Made by a program: the position numbers and the translations under genes
Source of the DNA: Clostridiales bacterium
GTDB taxonomy: Bacteria; Bacillota; Clostridia; Christensenellales; Christensenellaceae
Direction: 5' to 3'
Length of the DNA: 12,483 nt
Assembly (NCBI GenBank): GCA_003343685.1
Contig: QAKS01000031.1
Location: forward strand, 1-12,483
Shown: positions 1 to 6,154 of the stretch, one piece after another
Layout: each line of letters starts with the position of its first letter
Numbering within the stretch: position 1 is the stretch's first letter
Notes under the pieces: generated by a model
Seen by the model: the letters and a program-made list of their open reading frames with translations, nothing else
Database searches by the model: none
What the model was told of the DNA's origin: nothing

Positions 1-261
1 GGTCTTGTTTTCCGCTTCTTGGCCGAAACAGATCTGTCCTCCCTCTGTTTTGACGGATCGCTCCGTATATTCCACCACATTCGCAAACTGTTCGATATCC
101 CCAAAACTCCTTTTAACACAACAAGTCCACCGGTTTGCAGCCTTCGCCATCGGGATCGGAAAACCATCCATTCTGTTCTGTGTCCGGACGCAGGCAACAG
201 CAGTAAATACCGTTAACCAAGCCAATATCAGTACTGCAATGCGCCATCTTTTCCTCTTCAT
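1..261 (-). CDS. Partial exported or lipoprotein-like protein, unknown function
   Basis: The frame is open from an ATG at 261 to the left edge, so 87 N-terminal codons are visible and the C-terminus lies outside the window. CAGGAG at 276-271 sits 9 nt before the ATG, and a good sigma-A-like promoter lies upstream. The N-terminus is a typical export signal: basic residues 2-7 (KRKRWR), a hydrophobic stretch at about 8-23, then TAVAC with Cys24, which could be a lipobox or simply the end of a signal peptide. The rest is not recognisable; it carries further cysteines (Cys44, Cys45, Cys75) that could form disulfides outside the cell. Minus-strand orientation matches yqfD, but the roughly 240-nt gap and separate promoter suggest an independent transcript. 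I assign no family. That it is a real gene rests on the RBS, signal sequence and promoter together. Confidence 0.6.
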   Translation of the reverse strand, partial: MKRKRWRIAVLILAWLTVFTAVACVRTQNRMDGFPIPMAKAANRWTCCVKRSFGDIEQFANVVEYTERSVKTEGGQICFGQEAENKT

Positions 262-497
262 TTGCTTTTTCTCCTGAATTAAAAACAAAAAAAGTTTTTG
301 AAAGCTTTATCCGATGTGTTCACAGCAATATAATATCATGTCATTGGTATATTATCAACCGTTTCTTTCCAATTTTGACTGAGAGTTTAAAATTTGTTTT
401 TAATTTTGTGCTTCATTCATGTACAAACCTTGAAAACACCCGCCTCAGCCTCTATCCCAGAACAGCCGGAACATTCTGCACTGCCCATCTCTTCATA
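262..497. other. Intergenic region between yqfD and the left-edge gene
   Basis: This AT-rich stretch of about 236 bases separates the yqfD stop (TAG at 500-498) from the left-edge gene. It contains the minus-strand promoter at 330-358 and the RBS at 271-276. I looked for a terminator for the yqfD transcript and found only an A/T-only stem (AAAATT/AATTTT, about 391-409) and a 5-bp CAGAA/TTCTG stem without a T-run. Neither is convincing, so termination after yqfD may be Rho-dependent or leaky. No RNA gene is seen. Confidence 0.5.
330..358 (-). promoter_or_regulatory. Sigma-A-type promoter for the left-edge exported protein gene
   Basis: On the minus strand, TTGATA (358-353) and TATTAT (335-330) are separated by exactly 17 nt; each differs from consensus at one position. 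Transcription would start near 324-322, giving a leader of about 60 nt that contains the CAGGAG ribosome binding site at 276-271. I see no clear operator or hairpin in the leader. Confidence 0.55.
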
Positions 498-1700
498 CTA
501 TTCCGTGCCGACCTCATCCTCCCGGTCTTTATTCTGTGCTTCTGCAATTTCTGTTTCGGTAAATTCCCTCTTAACGCCTATCTCCTGAATTACCGTAACC
601 ATAGCCGTAACGTATTGTTCTTCGTCCTCTCCCGGATCTATCGACGACGAAAAGCCGCACACCTCTTCATAGTCTCCAATCTGCTTCAGCGCATTATAAT
701 ATGCCGCTTCCCTCGCTGAAAGTTCTGCCTGTCTTGAGCTGTTGACTGTTTTTTTCGTCTCCCTCCGCTCTATGCTGATCAGTTCCAGCGGCAAAGCTGC
801 ATTGACGCCGATCATTCCCTCTGATTTCTCTGCAGTCTCAAATGTGTCAAACGGATTTTTTCCGCTGATTGGAAACATACTCTTTCCCAAACGCATCCAG
901 ATTTCCACCGCGGTACGGCCTGTCAGCTCTCCGTTATCCTCAGATACCCTTGCCTTTCCGTAATAATCCACCTGTGCACATACCGTTCCGTCGGCAGGCG
1001 TAACAAAAGAATACTCCCGCTTTTCAAATTTTCCCGCTATCAGCACGTCTCCTACTTCTACAACATCTCCCGGCGCCACCTGAGCCTGACCCCTCAGTGG
1101 AACTATACTGGTTACGACACCCCGCTTATCGGCCAGAATATCGCATGGCTTTAATTCTGCCAGTTCAGGCTTCTCCGTCCCCTCTAAAATTTCTACCTTC
1201 AGTATGACTCCCGTGAACTTTGCCTCAACAAAAATCACATTGGGAAACGTCTCCTGAATTTTGTCTTTCAACTGTTCCAAATCTATACTGCTTTTTGGCG
1301 CGCCCGCAACGGCCCCGCAATCGTGTATCATATCGTTTAAACGAAATTCATTTATTGTTTCAGCCCCTACTATTTTAACACCGAAACAAAAACAGCTCAA
1401 AACAAGAACAGCACAAAGCGCCGCCAGAAAGGCAAATACCGCCGCCGGTCTTCGTCTCACAAGATTCATAAGGCACATCGCGCCTCCATACCGAACAATC
1501 TTGTTTTCATATGAGAAGTCTTTCATTGCCGATTTTATTCTGAGGTAGTCCGGCGCAGAAATAGTAAAAAATGCTTTGCTGTATGAAACACGTCTGACAT
1601 TTTTCAGGCGCACGCCGTGGCGGACAACCTCGTCGATAAAAGTGTCCATCATGGCCGTTTTCACTTCTACAGTCATAAACCCGACAATATACTCCCACAT
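498..1700 (-). CDS. yqfD: Sporulation protein YqfD
   Basis: A 400-residue protein matching the YqfD sporulation family in length (about 400 aa in Bacillus) and layout. Residues 1-80 form a soluble N-terminal domain, a single hydrophobic membrane segment lies at about 86-108, and the large remainder is probably outside the cytoplasm. The family's glycine-rich section is present at about 189-223, with LADKRGVVTSIVPL followed by VAPGDVVEVGDVLIAG. Family members are expressed in the mother cell under sigma E in Bacillus and are needed for efficient sporulation; the biochemical role is unknown. I chose the ATG at 1700 because it lies 1 nt after the yqfC stop and is preceded by AGGGG at 1714-1710; an in-frame start at 1733 would lie inside yqfC and adds residues absent from the family. 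The yqfC-yqfD pair is almost certainly translationally coupled. The acidic C-terminus (about 355-400) looks poorly conserved. Confidence 0.93.
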   Translation of the reverse strand: MWEYIVGFMTVEVKTAMMDTFIDEVVRHGVRLKNVRRVSYSKAFFTISAPDYLRIKSAMKDFSYENKIVRYGGAMCLMNLVRRRPAAVFAFLAALCAVLVLSCFCFGVKIVGAETINEFRLNDMIHDCGAVAGAPKSSIDLEQLKDKIQETFPNVIFVEAKFTGVILKVEILEGTEKPELAELKPCDILADKRGVVTSIVPLRGQAQVAPGDVVEVGDVLIAGKFEKREYSFVTPADGTVCAQVDYYGKARVSEDNGELTGRTAVEIWMRLGKSMFPISGKNPFDTFETAEKSEGMIGVNAALPLELISIERRETKKTVNSSRQAELSAREAAYYNALKQIGDYEEVCGFSSSIDPGEDEEQYVTAMVTVIQEIGVKREFTETEIAEAQNKDREDEVGTE

Positions 1701-1701
1701 T

Positions 1702-1965
1702 TCAGGCTTCCCCTGTGCCGTTTTCATGTTCAAACTCTGCCGTGGCCACTATGCCGTCCAAAACGAGGCACTCTCTGGATATCTCTTTAATATCCATTCC
1801 AAATCCCTTTAAGATAATTCTATACTGTTTGGAATCGAGTACAAAAAGCTCGGAAGAATATGACGATATTCTTCCGTAATTTTCGATGACGGCACCCCGT
1901 CCGCAAAATATTCTGACGTTCGTACCGTTTGTTAAATTGTCATCTGCAAATCGTTCTTCCAGCAT
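1702..1965 (-). CDS. yqfC: Sporulation protein YqfC
   Basis: A small 87-residue protein placed directly before yqfD, the usual arrangement for the YqfC family (about 90 aa). The sequence shows the family pattern of short beta-strand-like repeats: AVIENYGRISSYSSELFVL at about 25-43, YRIILKGFGMDI at 48-59, then a stretch ending VLDGIVATAEFEH at 68-80. It has no signal peptide and no membrane segment. In Bacillus, yqfC is a sigma-E gene co-transcribed with yqfD; the molecular function is unknown. The ATG at 1965 has a strong GGAGGT 7 nt upstream (GGAGG at 1977-1973). A longer in-frame start at 1986 would place that RBS inside the coding sequence and is unlikely. The gene begins 39 nt after murI, with a possible sigma-E promoter across the murI stop codon. 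Confidence 0.88.
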   Translation of the reverse strand: MLEERFADDNLTNGTNVRIFCGRGAVIENYGRISSYSSELFVLDSKQYRIILKGFGMDIKEISRECLVLDGIVATAEFEHENGTGEA

Positions 1966-1971
1966 GTGCAC

Positions 1972-1977
1972 ACCTCC
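1972..1977 (-). promoter_or_regulatory. Strong ribosome binding site that fixes the yqfC start
   Basis: GGAGGT on the minus strand, with GGAGG 7 nt before the ATG at 1965. It decides the start in favour of 1965 over the in-frame upstream codon at 1986. Confidence 0.8.
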
Positions 1978-1984
1978 ATAATAC

Positions 1985-2013
1985 ATGTTATGAGGCGCAC
2001 ACAGTTAAAATGT
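1985..2013 (-). promoter_or_regulatory. Possible sigma-E promoter for yqfC-yqfD
   Basis: On the minus strand ACATTTT (2013-2007) and CATAACAT (1992-1985) are 14 nt apart. These fit the sigma-E consensus (about kmATATT, 14 nt, CATACAnT) at five of seven and five of seven informative positions. The predicted start, near 1978, falls right at the edge of the RBS, which weakens the case. The -35 element overlaps the murI stop codon by one base. Expression by read-through from murI is the alternative. Confidence 0.25.
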
Positions 2014-2796
2014 TCCCTTTGACTTTCCGATAATTGTTTCGATCATCTCTCTGCAGCTTTCATCTCCCGACGTATATACCTCCGCAGTTCCGTTTCCCTG
2101 CTGATTTTCAAGACCCTTTTGGTACAATACCCTCCCCAGCTGGCGCACAGTTCCGTACATTCCGTCGTAAATTGCACAATCTCCTCTGAGCATGCCTTTT
2201 GCAGACAGTCTGATCCGCTCCGTGACAAAGGAATAGTGGGTACAGCCGATCACAATACCGCTGATCTCTTCGTGGACCGCCGCAAATTTTTCCGCCAGAT
2301 ATTCGTCGATCTCCGGACTCTCAAAGTCGCCGCGCTCAATCAATTCCACCAGCCCGCAACAGGGCATGTCAAGAAGCTTGTCTGCACAGCCAATACGGCT
2401 TACAAGCTCATGATACCGCCGTTGGGACAATGTAGCTTTCGTCGCCATTACCAGTATTCTTCCGTTGGCGCTGCAATTTTCATAAGCCGGTTTGATCGCC
2501 GGCTCTATGCTGACCACCGGCATATTGTAGACCTCTCTCAACAGCTTAACGGCAGCGCTTGTCGCTGTGTTGCAGGCGATTACCATCGTTTTAACGCCCT
2601 TTCCTGCAAGAAAGTCCCCTGCCTTCATCGTAAGCTCCTGAATGTCATGCTCCGTCCTGTCGCCATACGGAGCATTGGCATTGTCGCCGTAATATATGAA
2701 ATTTTCCTTTGGCAGCCGTTCCATAGCGCAGAGCATGACAGACAACCCGCCTATGCCGGAGTCAAAAAAGCCTATTGGTCTCGTATCATTTCCCAT
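2005..2796 (-). CDS. murI: Glutamate racemase
   Basis: A 263-residue cytoplasmic enzyme that interconverts L- and D-glutamate, supplying D-glutamate for the peptidoglycan stem peptide. The Asp/Glu racemase signatures are complete: GFFDSGIGGLSV at 9-20 (catalytic-region Asp12, Ser13), YGDNANAPYG at 36-45, and the two catalytic cysteines Cys75 in IACNTATS and Cys185 in GCTHYSF. Length is typical (about 265-270 aa). The ATG at 2796 is the only start that keeps the conserved N-terminal motif; no Shine-Dalgarno sequence precedes it, and a near-consensus promoter ends 8 nt upstream, so the message may be leaderless. It sits 32 nt after spoIIP and 39 nt before yqfC, between sporulation genes, although its role is vegetative; its own promoter would separate it from sporulation control. 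A role in providing spore cortex precursor is possible but is inference only. Confidence 0.97.
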   Translation of the reverse strand: MGNDTRPIGFFDSGIGGLSVMLCAMERLPKENFIYYGDNANAPYGDRTEHDIQELTMKAGDFLAGKGVKTMVIACNTATSAAVKLLREVYNMPVVSIEPAIKPAYENCSANGRILVMATKATLSQRRYHELVSRIGCADKLLDMPCCGLVELIERGDFESPEIDEYLAEKFAAVHEEISGIVIGCTHYSFVTERIRLSAKGMLRGDCAIYDGMYGTVRQLGRVLYQKGLENQQGNGTAEVYTSGDESCREMIETIIGKSKGTF

Positions 2797-2804
2797 AGTA
2801 CAAT

Positions 2805-2832
2805 ATTATAGCATAGTTTAAGCGATTATCAA
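2805..2832 (-). promoter_or_regulatory. Near-consensus sigma-A promoter abutting the murI start codon
   Basis: TTGATA (2832-2827) and a perfect TATAAT (2810-2805) are separated by 16 nt on the minus strand. The -10 box ends only 8 nt before the murI ATG, so a start 6-7 nt downstream of the box would give an untranslated leader of about 2-3 nt. The -35 box overlaps the spoIIP stop codon (2831-2829). Confidence 0.6.
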
Positions 2833-3734
2833 GTGTCAGCCATGGGAACGATCCCGGAGATTGCTTTTGCCAGGTACTCCGTCGCGTTGATCGCCTGCTG
2901 CAGCGTATTCATATTATGCCCCACCTCCACCAACAGACATTTATTCGATACATTCTGATTGTATCTTCCCGTTTTCAGCCGCACATTTCTTGTCAGCCTC
3001 TCACTATAGGTGTCAAGCTGCTTTGTCAGAGCGCGCGCCAGCTTAATATTCTTTTTCCAGTCCGGTTTCGGCTTACCTTCGTCACTTTTTCTCGTGCCCT
3101 TCCCCACCACGAACATCAGCCTTGCGCATTCCTTCCCGTCTACCTTGACAAAATCTTCGGTATTGTCATCTCCCGAGGCGTCTCTGTGCAGGTCGATAAA
3201 CATTTCAATCTCCGGATATTTCTTCAGGTATGCGTTCATCGTCTCCTCCGAACGGCTGTAGGAGGTTGAGAGGGAGGGCGGCTCATGGTTTGTGGTGTCG
3301 TGTATCACCGTATATCCCAGTGCCTCCAGATGTTTTTTCAATTCCTCTCCTACCCTTACCACATTATGCTCATTATCTGTCGTGCGCCACGGCGTCTGCT
3401 CCTGATAGAGGTCTTCGTCTGCCTGTCTGTACGCCTCGGTTGTGTGCGTATGATAGATGAGAATTTTTGCGCCCTGGCTCAGGCTGTAGCTCTCCTGTAT
3501 TTTCCCGCCCTCGTCTGCGCTGTCCTCCAAGGGCAAAAGAAAGTCACTCAGCGCTCCATCTGCAGAGACGTTAATCACCTTGTCCTCATCCTGTTCCGCC
3601 GGACTCAAATCCAGCTTATCCAATATCGGAACAAAAACCGACAAAGATTCATCCACGGCGTTTCCATCCCCTACAGAAACGACCATGCTCACAAAAAATA
3701 CTATTGTAAAAAACGCAATCAGCTTTTTTTTCAT
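2829..3734 (-). CDS. spoIIP: Stage II sporulation protein P (engulfment peptidoglycan hydrolase)
   Basis: SpoIIP cleaves peptidoglycan as amidase and endopeptidase within the SpoIIDMP engulfment complex at the septum of sporulating cells. The 301-residue protein starts MKKK followed by one membrane segment (about 4-22), then a variable linker, then the catalytic domain from about residue 88. Visible zinc/catalytic motifs are YHTHTTEAY (His95), DLHRDA (His183) and LLVEVGHNMN (Glu270). Bacillus SpoIIP is about 400 aa; here mainly the region between membrane anchor and catalytic domain is shorter. I chose ATG 3734, preceded by AGGAAGG; the in-frame codon just upstream at 3737 is TTG. It follows gpr by 61 nt, as in Bacillus, and a sigma-E-like promoter overlaps the gpr stop codon, so spoIIP can be expressed independently of gpr. 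No SpoIID or SpoIIM gene is in the window. Confidence 0.95.
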   Translation of the reverse strand: MKKKLIAFFTIVFFVSMVVSVGDGNAVDESLSVFVPILDKLDLSPAEQDEDKVINVSADGALSDFLLPLEDSADEGGKIQESYSLSQGAKILIYHTHTTEAYRQADEDLYQEQTPWRTTDNEHNVVRVGEELKKHLEALGYTVIHDTTNHEPPSLSTSYSRSEETMNAYLKKYPEIEMFIDLHRDASGDDNTEDFVKVDGKECARLMFVVGKGTRKSDEGKPKPDWKKNIKLARALTKQLDTYSERLTRNVRLKTGRYNQNVSNKCLLVEVGHNMNTLQQAINATEYLAKAISGIVPMADT

Positions 3735-3769
3735 CAATTTCCTTCCTCATTTCCTGCTCCGCTTTGTTC

Positions 3770-3798
3770 ATTATATGAGGAATGAATTTTTGATATCA
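3770..3798 (-). promoter_or_regulatory. Sigma-E-like promoter for spoIIP
   Basis: On the minus strand TGATATC (3798-3792) and CATATAAT (3777-3770) are separated by 14 nt. This fits the sigma-E pattern (kmATATT, about 14 nt, CATACAnT) with two mismatches in the -35 and one in the -10. spoIIP is a known sigma-E gene in Bacillus. The -35 element overlaps the gpr stop codon and the predicted leader is about 28 nt, with AGGAAGG before the ATG. The -10 also contains TATAAT, but no matching sigma-A -35 is seen. Confidence 0.5.
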
Positions 3799-4686
3799 CC
3801 TTCGTATCAGTTCGATAAAATCCCGTGCAATCCCCGGATTTATGGCTCTGTCTATAGCCATTGCCAGTGTCTCCGCAGATTTTTCGACGATTTCGTCTAT
3901 ATTTTTCGGGGTCACCACCATATTTTCATACTTTTTCATCATAGTTTCATCAAGGCGCTCTAAACCGGAGGCGTCTTTGGCAATTGTCGTCGCATACGTG
4001 ACCATCGGCACGCCTATTGCTATCACATCTGCACCCAGCGTCGGGCTGTTCAGCGGAGTGCGCTTGTTTCCAACGCCCGATCCGGGGATAATTCCGGTAT
4101 CGCTGATCTGTACGCTGGTACCGATTCTGCGGGGCTCCAGCGCCGCAAGGGAATCTATAAGTACCACCAAATCCGCCTCTATCCGCTTGGATACCGACGT
4201 AATCACTTCTTCCGTTTCGATGCCCGTCACGCCGAACACGCCGGGCGCAATCACCGCCACTCCAAGGGATCCGTCCTCCAACAGCTCCGGTATTTCCGCC
4301 TTGATATGCCTCGTCACAAAAATTCGTTCGCAGACATAAGAGCCGAGTGCATCGGCCGTCATGTCTCTGTTTCCGAGCCCTGCCACAAGAACTGTTTCAT
4401 ATTTTTTCTCTCTGATTCCGCCGGCCACCATATCGATCTCGGCGGCAATATCCTTTGAGATTTCCTCCCTGTATTCATATGTCTCCGAATCCAGTTCGAC
4501 GTAATCTACCGTGTGATAGTTCCCAATGGGTTTGCCAATATCCCTCGCCGCCGCTTCACTTGTAATCCGCACACGGTTAATCTTTGTCCCGCCCCTTCCG
4601 TCTGCGGACTCCACCTCCGCTCCCTCTCTTGCGCCGCCTATTTTATTCATGATCTCCACTGCGAGATCGGTACGATAATTCTCCAT
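3796..4686 (-). CDS. gpr: Germination protease GPR (SASP-degrading)
   Basis: GPR is the spore protease that degrades small acid-soluble DNA-binding proteins early in germination. It is made in the forespore as a zymogen and autoprocessed. The 296-residue protein shows the N-terminal RTDLAVE segment (5-11) that resembles SASP cleavage sites and the processing site of family members, the [13 protein letters not shown] block at 103-115, and the [11 protein letters not shown] block at 173-183. Asp112 and Asp178 align with the catalytic Asp pair of Bacillus GPR (Asp127 and Asp193, also 66 apart). The TPDALG form common in Bacillus is TADALG here. [12 protein letters not shown] at 207-218 is also typical. 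Start ATG 4686 has GAAGGTGA just upstream. It is somewhat shorter than Bacillus GPR (about 370 aa). It is divergent from rpsT and heads the gpr-spoIIP pair. No convincing sigma-F or sigma-G promoter could be read. Confidence 0.96.
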   Translation of the reverse strand: MENYRTDLAVEIMNKIGGAREGAEVESADGRGGTKINRVRITSEAAARDIGKPIGNYHTVDYVELDSETYEYREEISKDIAAEIDMVAGGIREKKYETVLVAGLGNRDMTADALGSYVCERIFVTRHIKAEIPELLEDGSLGVAVIAPGVFGVTGIETEEVITSVSKRIEADLVVLIDSLAALEPRRIGTSVQISDTGIIPGSGVGNKRTPLNSPTLGADVIAIGVPMVTYATTIAKDASGLERLDETMMKKYENMVVTPKNIDEIVEKSAETLAMAIDRAINPGIARDFIELIRR

Positions 4687-4741
4687 TGTCTCACCTTCTG
4701 TTTTTTATATTTAGTTTGTGCGTAAATACCCAAAAATACCC

Positions 4742-4770
4742 TTGCAATCTTACAAAAGATATGGTACTAT
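4742..4770 (+). promoter_or_regulatory. Probable vegetative promoter for rpsT
   Basis: TTGCAA (4742-4747) and TACTAT (4765-4770) are separated by 17 nt, with TG at 4762-4763 forming an extended -10. Each hexamer matches at four of six positions, and the extended -10 can compensate. The start would fall near 4777, leaving a leader of about 29 nt with GGGGGTGA as the RBS. A direct repeat of AAATACCC (4724-4731 and 4734-4741) lies immediately upstream of the -35. Confidence 0.45.
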
Positions 4771-4805
4771 CAAATACGTTGATAATTCGATTGGGGGTGA
4801 AATAT

Positions 4806-5057
4806 ATGGCCAATATCAAATCAGCAAAAAAGCGCGTTAAGGTAATTGCTACAAAGACGGCGAGAAACAGGGACAATAAGTCTGCTCTGAAAACCCAGCT
4901 CAAAAAGTTTGACGCTGCTGTTGCGGCAAACGAAAATGTCGAAGCTGTGTTAAATGATACCGTCAGCGCTGTGGACAGAGCCGTAAGCCACGGTATTATC
5001 CACAAAAACAAGGCCAACCGCACAAAGGCTCAGTTGGCTGCCAAGCTTGCCAAATAA
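4806..5057 (+). CDS. rpsT: 30S ribosomal protein S20
   Basis: An 83-residue, strongly basic, alpha-helical protein that binds 16S rRNA early in assembly of the small subunit. The N-terminus [13 protein letters not shown] and the C-terminal [18 protein letters not shown] at 66-83 are diagnostic of S20, and the length is normal. The ATG at 4806 has GGGGGTG at 4793-4799, 6 nt upstream; an in-frame start further upstream at 4686 lacks an RBS and would run through the promoter region. rpsT is the only plus-strand gene here, divergent from gpr and convergent with holA, matching the conserved holA-rpsT-gpr arrangement. It has its own promoter and a strong terminator at 5113-5147. S20 represses its own translation in E. 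coli; no such leader element is evident in this short leader. Confidence 0.97.
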   Translation: MANIKSAKKRVKVIATKTARNRDNKSALKTQLKKFDAAVAANENVEAVLNDTVSAVDRAVSHGIIHKNKANRTKAQLAAKLAK

Positions 5058-5112
5058 GGCAATATAACGAAATATAGATTTACCCCAAAACTGTATTTTG
5101 TCGAACGCAACA

Positions 5113-5147
5113 AGACCCTCCTGCCACCCTCAGGAAGGTCTTTTTTT
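5113..5147 (+). terminator. Intrinsic terminator of rpsT
   Basis: An 11-bp stem with one mismatch pairs AGACCCTCCTG (5113-5123) with CAGGAAGGTCT (5131-5141) around a 7-nt loop, followed by seven T residues (5141-5147). It lies 55 nt after the rpsT stop. Read on the minus strand, the same hairpin starts 14 nt after the holA stop but is followed only by a mixed TGTTGCGTT stretch, so it could act as a weaker terminator for the cysS-holA operon. Confidence 0.88.
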
Positions 5148-5161
5148 CGGCTTGTTTCCCG

Positions 5162-6154
5162 TCAGGCGACGCCGTAAACTTTCAGCACAAGATTTTCTAT
5201 TCCTGCGTCTGCTCCACCGCTTTTCAGTGCCAGATCATAGTCCCCCAGCAGTTCAACGCTCTTTCGGAGCTGTCCTATTTTAAACCGGCCGGACTCCTGT
5301 ACTGCCATTTTTGCCGCATAAGGATGAATATGCAGCTGTTCAGCCACCTTTTTGCCCGCATCGGCCGGCGTCATGCCGCTGTTAACGCAGGATTTCGCCA
5401 TATACATCGGAAAAAATTTAGAAGAAAGCAGGCCGACAAACGGAATAAATGTCTTTTCCACCGCCCGTATGCTGTCCAGTATTTTAAAGGCCTTATCGTA
5501 CTTTTCCTCCAGCATATACCCATGAAAAAGGAACACATTGTACTCCGTAGACGGCGATACACATTCCTCAATATCATTCCCCGATATCGTCTTTCTACCC
5601 CTCGCTGCCAGCTTTGCCAGTTCGTTGTTGATCACATACAAAGAGCTGCCTGCAATGCTCACAAAAAGAGCAGACGTCTCCGCCGTCATCTTCATTCCCA
5701 TCTCCGCCGCTCTTTTTTTCACATATTCCGCTGTATCCCTGTCGTTCATCTGCAAGGCCTCGCACACATCCGCATTCTTAGACAAAGCTTTATAGAGCGC
5801 CCTCCTTTTATCCGGCATCCCGTCGTAGCGGAATACAAGGATGGTGCTTTCGGGCTTATCCTTCAGATAGTTCACGATTTCACCCGCATCGCCGCCGGAA
5901 AATAATGCGCTGTTTTCGATGACTACAACTCTTTTCGGAGCAAAACACGGCATCTGCTCCGCCTTCTGTGTAATCACGCCCAAGCTGTCGTTTTTGGAGC
6001 AAATATCGAGATTCATCTCATACGGCTCTCTTACAATCGCCTCCAACAGCTCCTTCATGACCTTACCCAGCGTATACTGGTCGTCTCCATAGACAAACAG
6101 CACATCGCCTAGGTTTCCTTCTTTTATTTTTTTACTGAATTCACCAGGTTTCAT
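5162..6154 (-). CDS. holA: DNA polymerase III subunit delta
   Basis: The delta subunit of the clamp loader opens the beta sliding clamp during DNA replication. The 330-residue length is normal for HolA. Family features are an N-terminal AAA+-like fold that lacks a Walker A motif, with VLFVYGDDQYT at 18-27; the clamp-contacting region around MPCFAPKRVVVIENS at 68-82; DKRRALYKAL at 115-124; LYVINNELAKLAARG at 172-186; and the helical C-terminal collar from about 205. I chose ATG 6154 because GGAGG lies 6 nt upstream and the family begins at this point; a longer frame from 6229 adds 25 residues that overlap comEC and look unlike the family. The gene overlaps the comEC 3' end by 14 nt, suggesting coupled translation. 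comEC-holA-rpsT is a conserved Firmicutes arrangement. It is the last gene of the operon. Confidence 0.94.
   Translation of the reverse strand: MKPGEFSKKIKEGNLGDVLFVYGDDQYTLGKVMKELLEAIVREPYEMNLDICSKNDSLGVITQKAEQMPCFAPKRVVVIENSALFSGGDAGEIVNYLKDKPESTILVFRYDGMPDKRRALYKALSKNADVCEALQMNDRDTAEYVKKRAAEMGMKMTAETSALFVSIAGSSLYVINNELAKLAARGRKTISGNDIEECVSPSTEYNVFLFHGYMLEEKYDKAFKILDSIRAVEKTFIPFVGLLSSKFFPMYMAKSCVNSGMTPADAGKKVAEQLHIHPYAAKMAVQESGRFKIGQLRKSVELLGDYDLALKSGGADAGIENLVLKVYGVA

Noticed and set aside
391..409. Terminator after yqfD
   Set aside because: Only an A/T stem (AAAATT/AATTTT) without a GC-rich base or clean T-run; too weak to call.
1698..1733. Upstream start for yqfD at 1733
   Set aside because: It lies within yqfC; the ATG at 1700 follows the yqfC stop directly, has AGGGG upstream and gives the family's N-terminus.
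2119..2811. 230-codon plus-strand frame antisense to murI
   Set aside because: It mirrors a confidently identified murI; its translation shows no motif or RBS and low-complexity Arg/His-rich composition typical of antisense frames.
4687..4745. Sigma-G or sigma-F promoter for gpr
   Set aside because: The best pair on the minus strand, GTATT and CAAACTA, is 16 nt apart instead of 17-18 and has a mismatch in each box, so it is not convincing.
4686..4805. Longer rpsT start at 4686
   Set aside because: The extra residues cover the promoter region and S20 proteins begin MANIKSA, which is at 4806 with a strong RBS.
5086..5100. Small hairpin CAAAA/TTTTG after rpsT
   Set aside because: Five base pairs, mostly A/T, with no T-tract; the real terminator is at 5113-5147.
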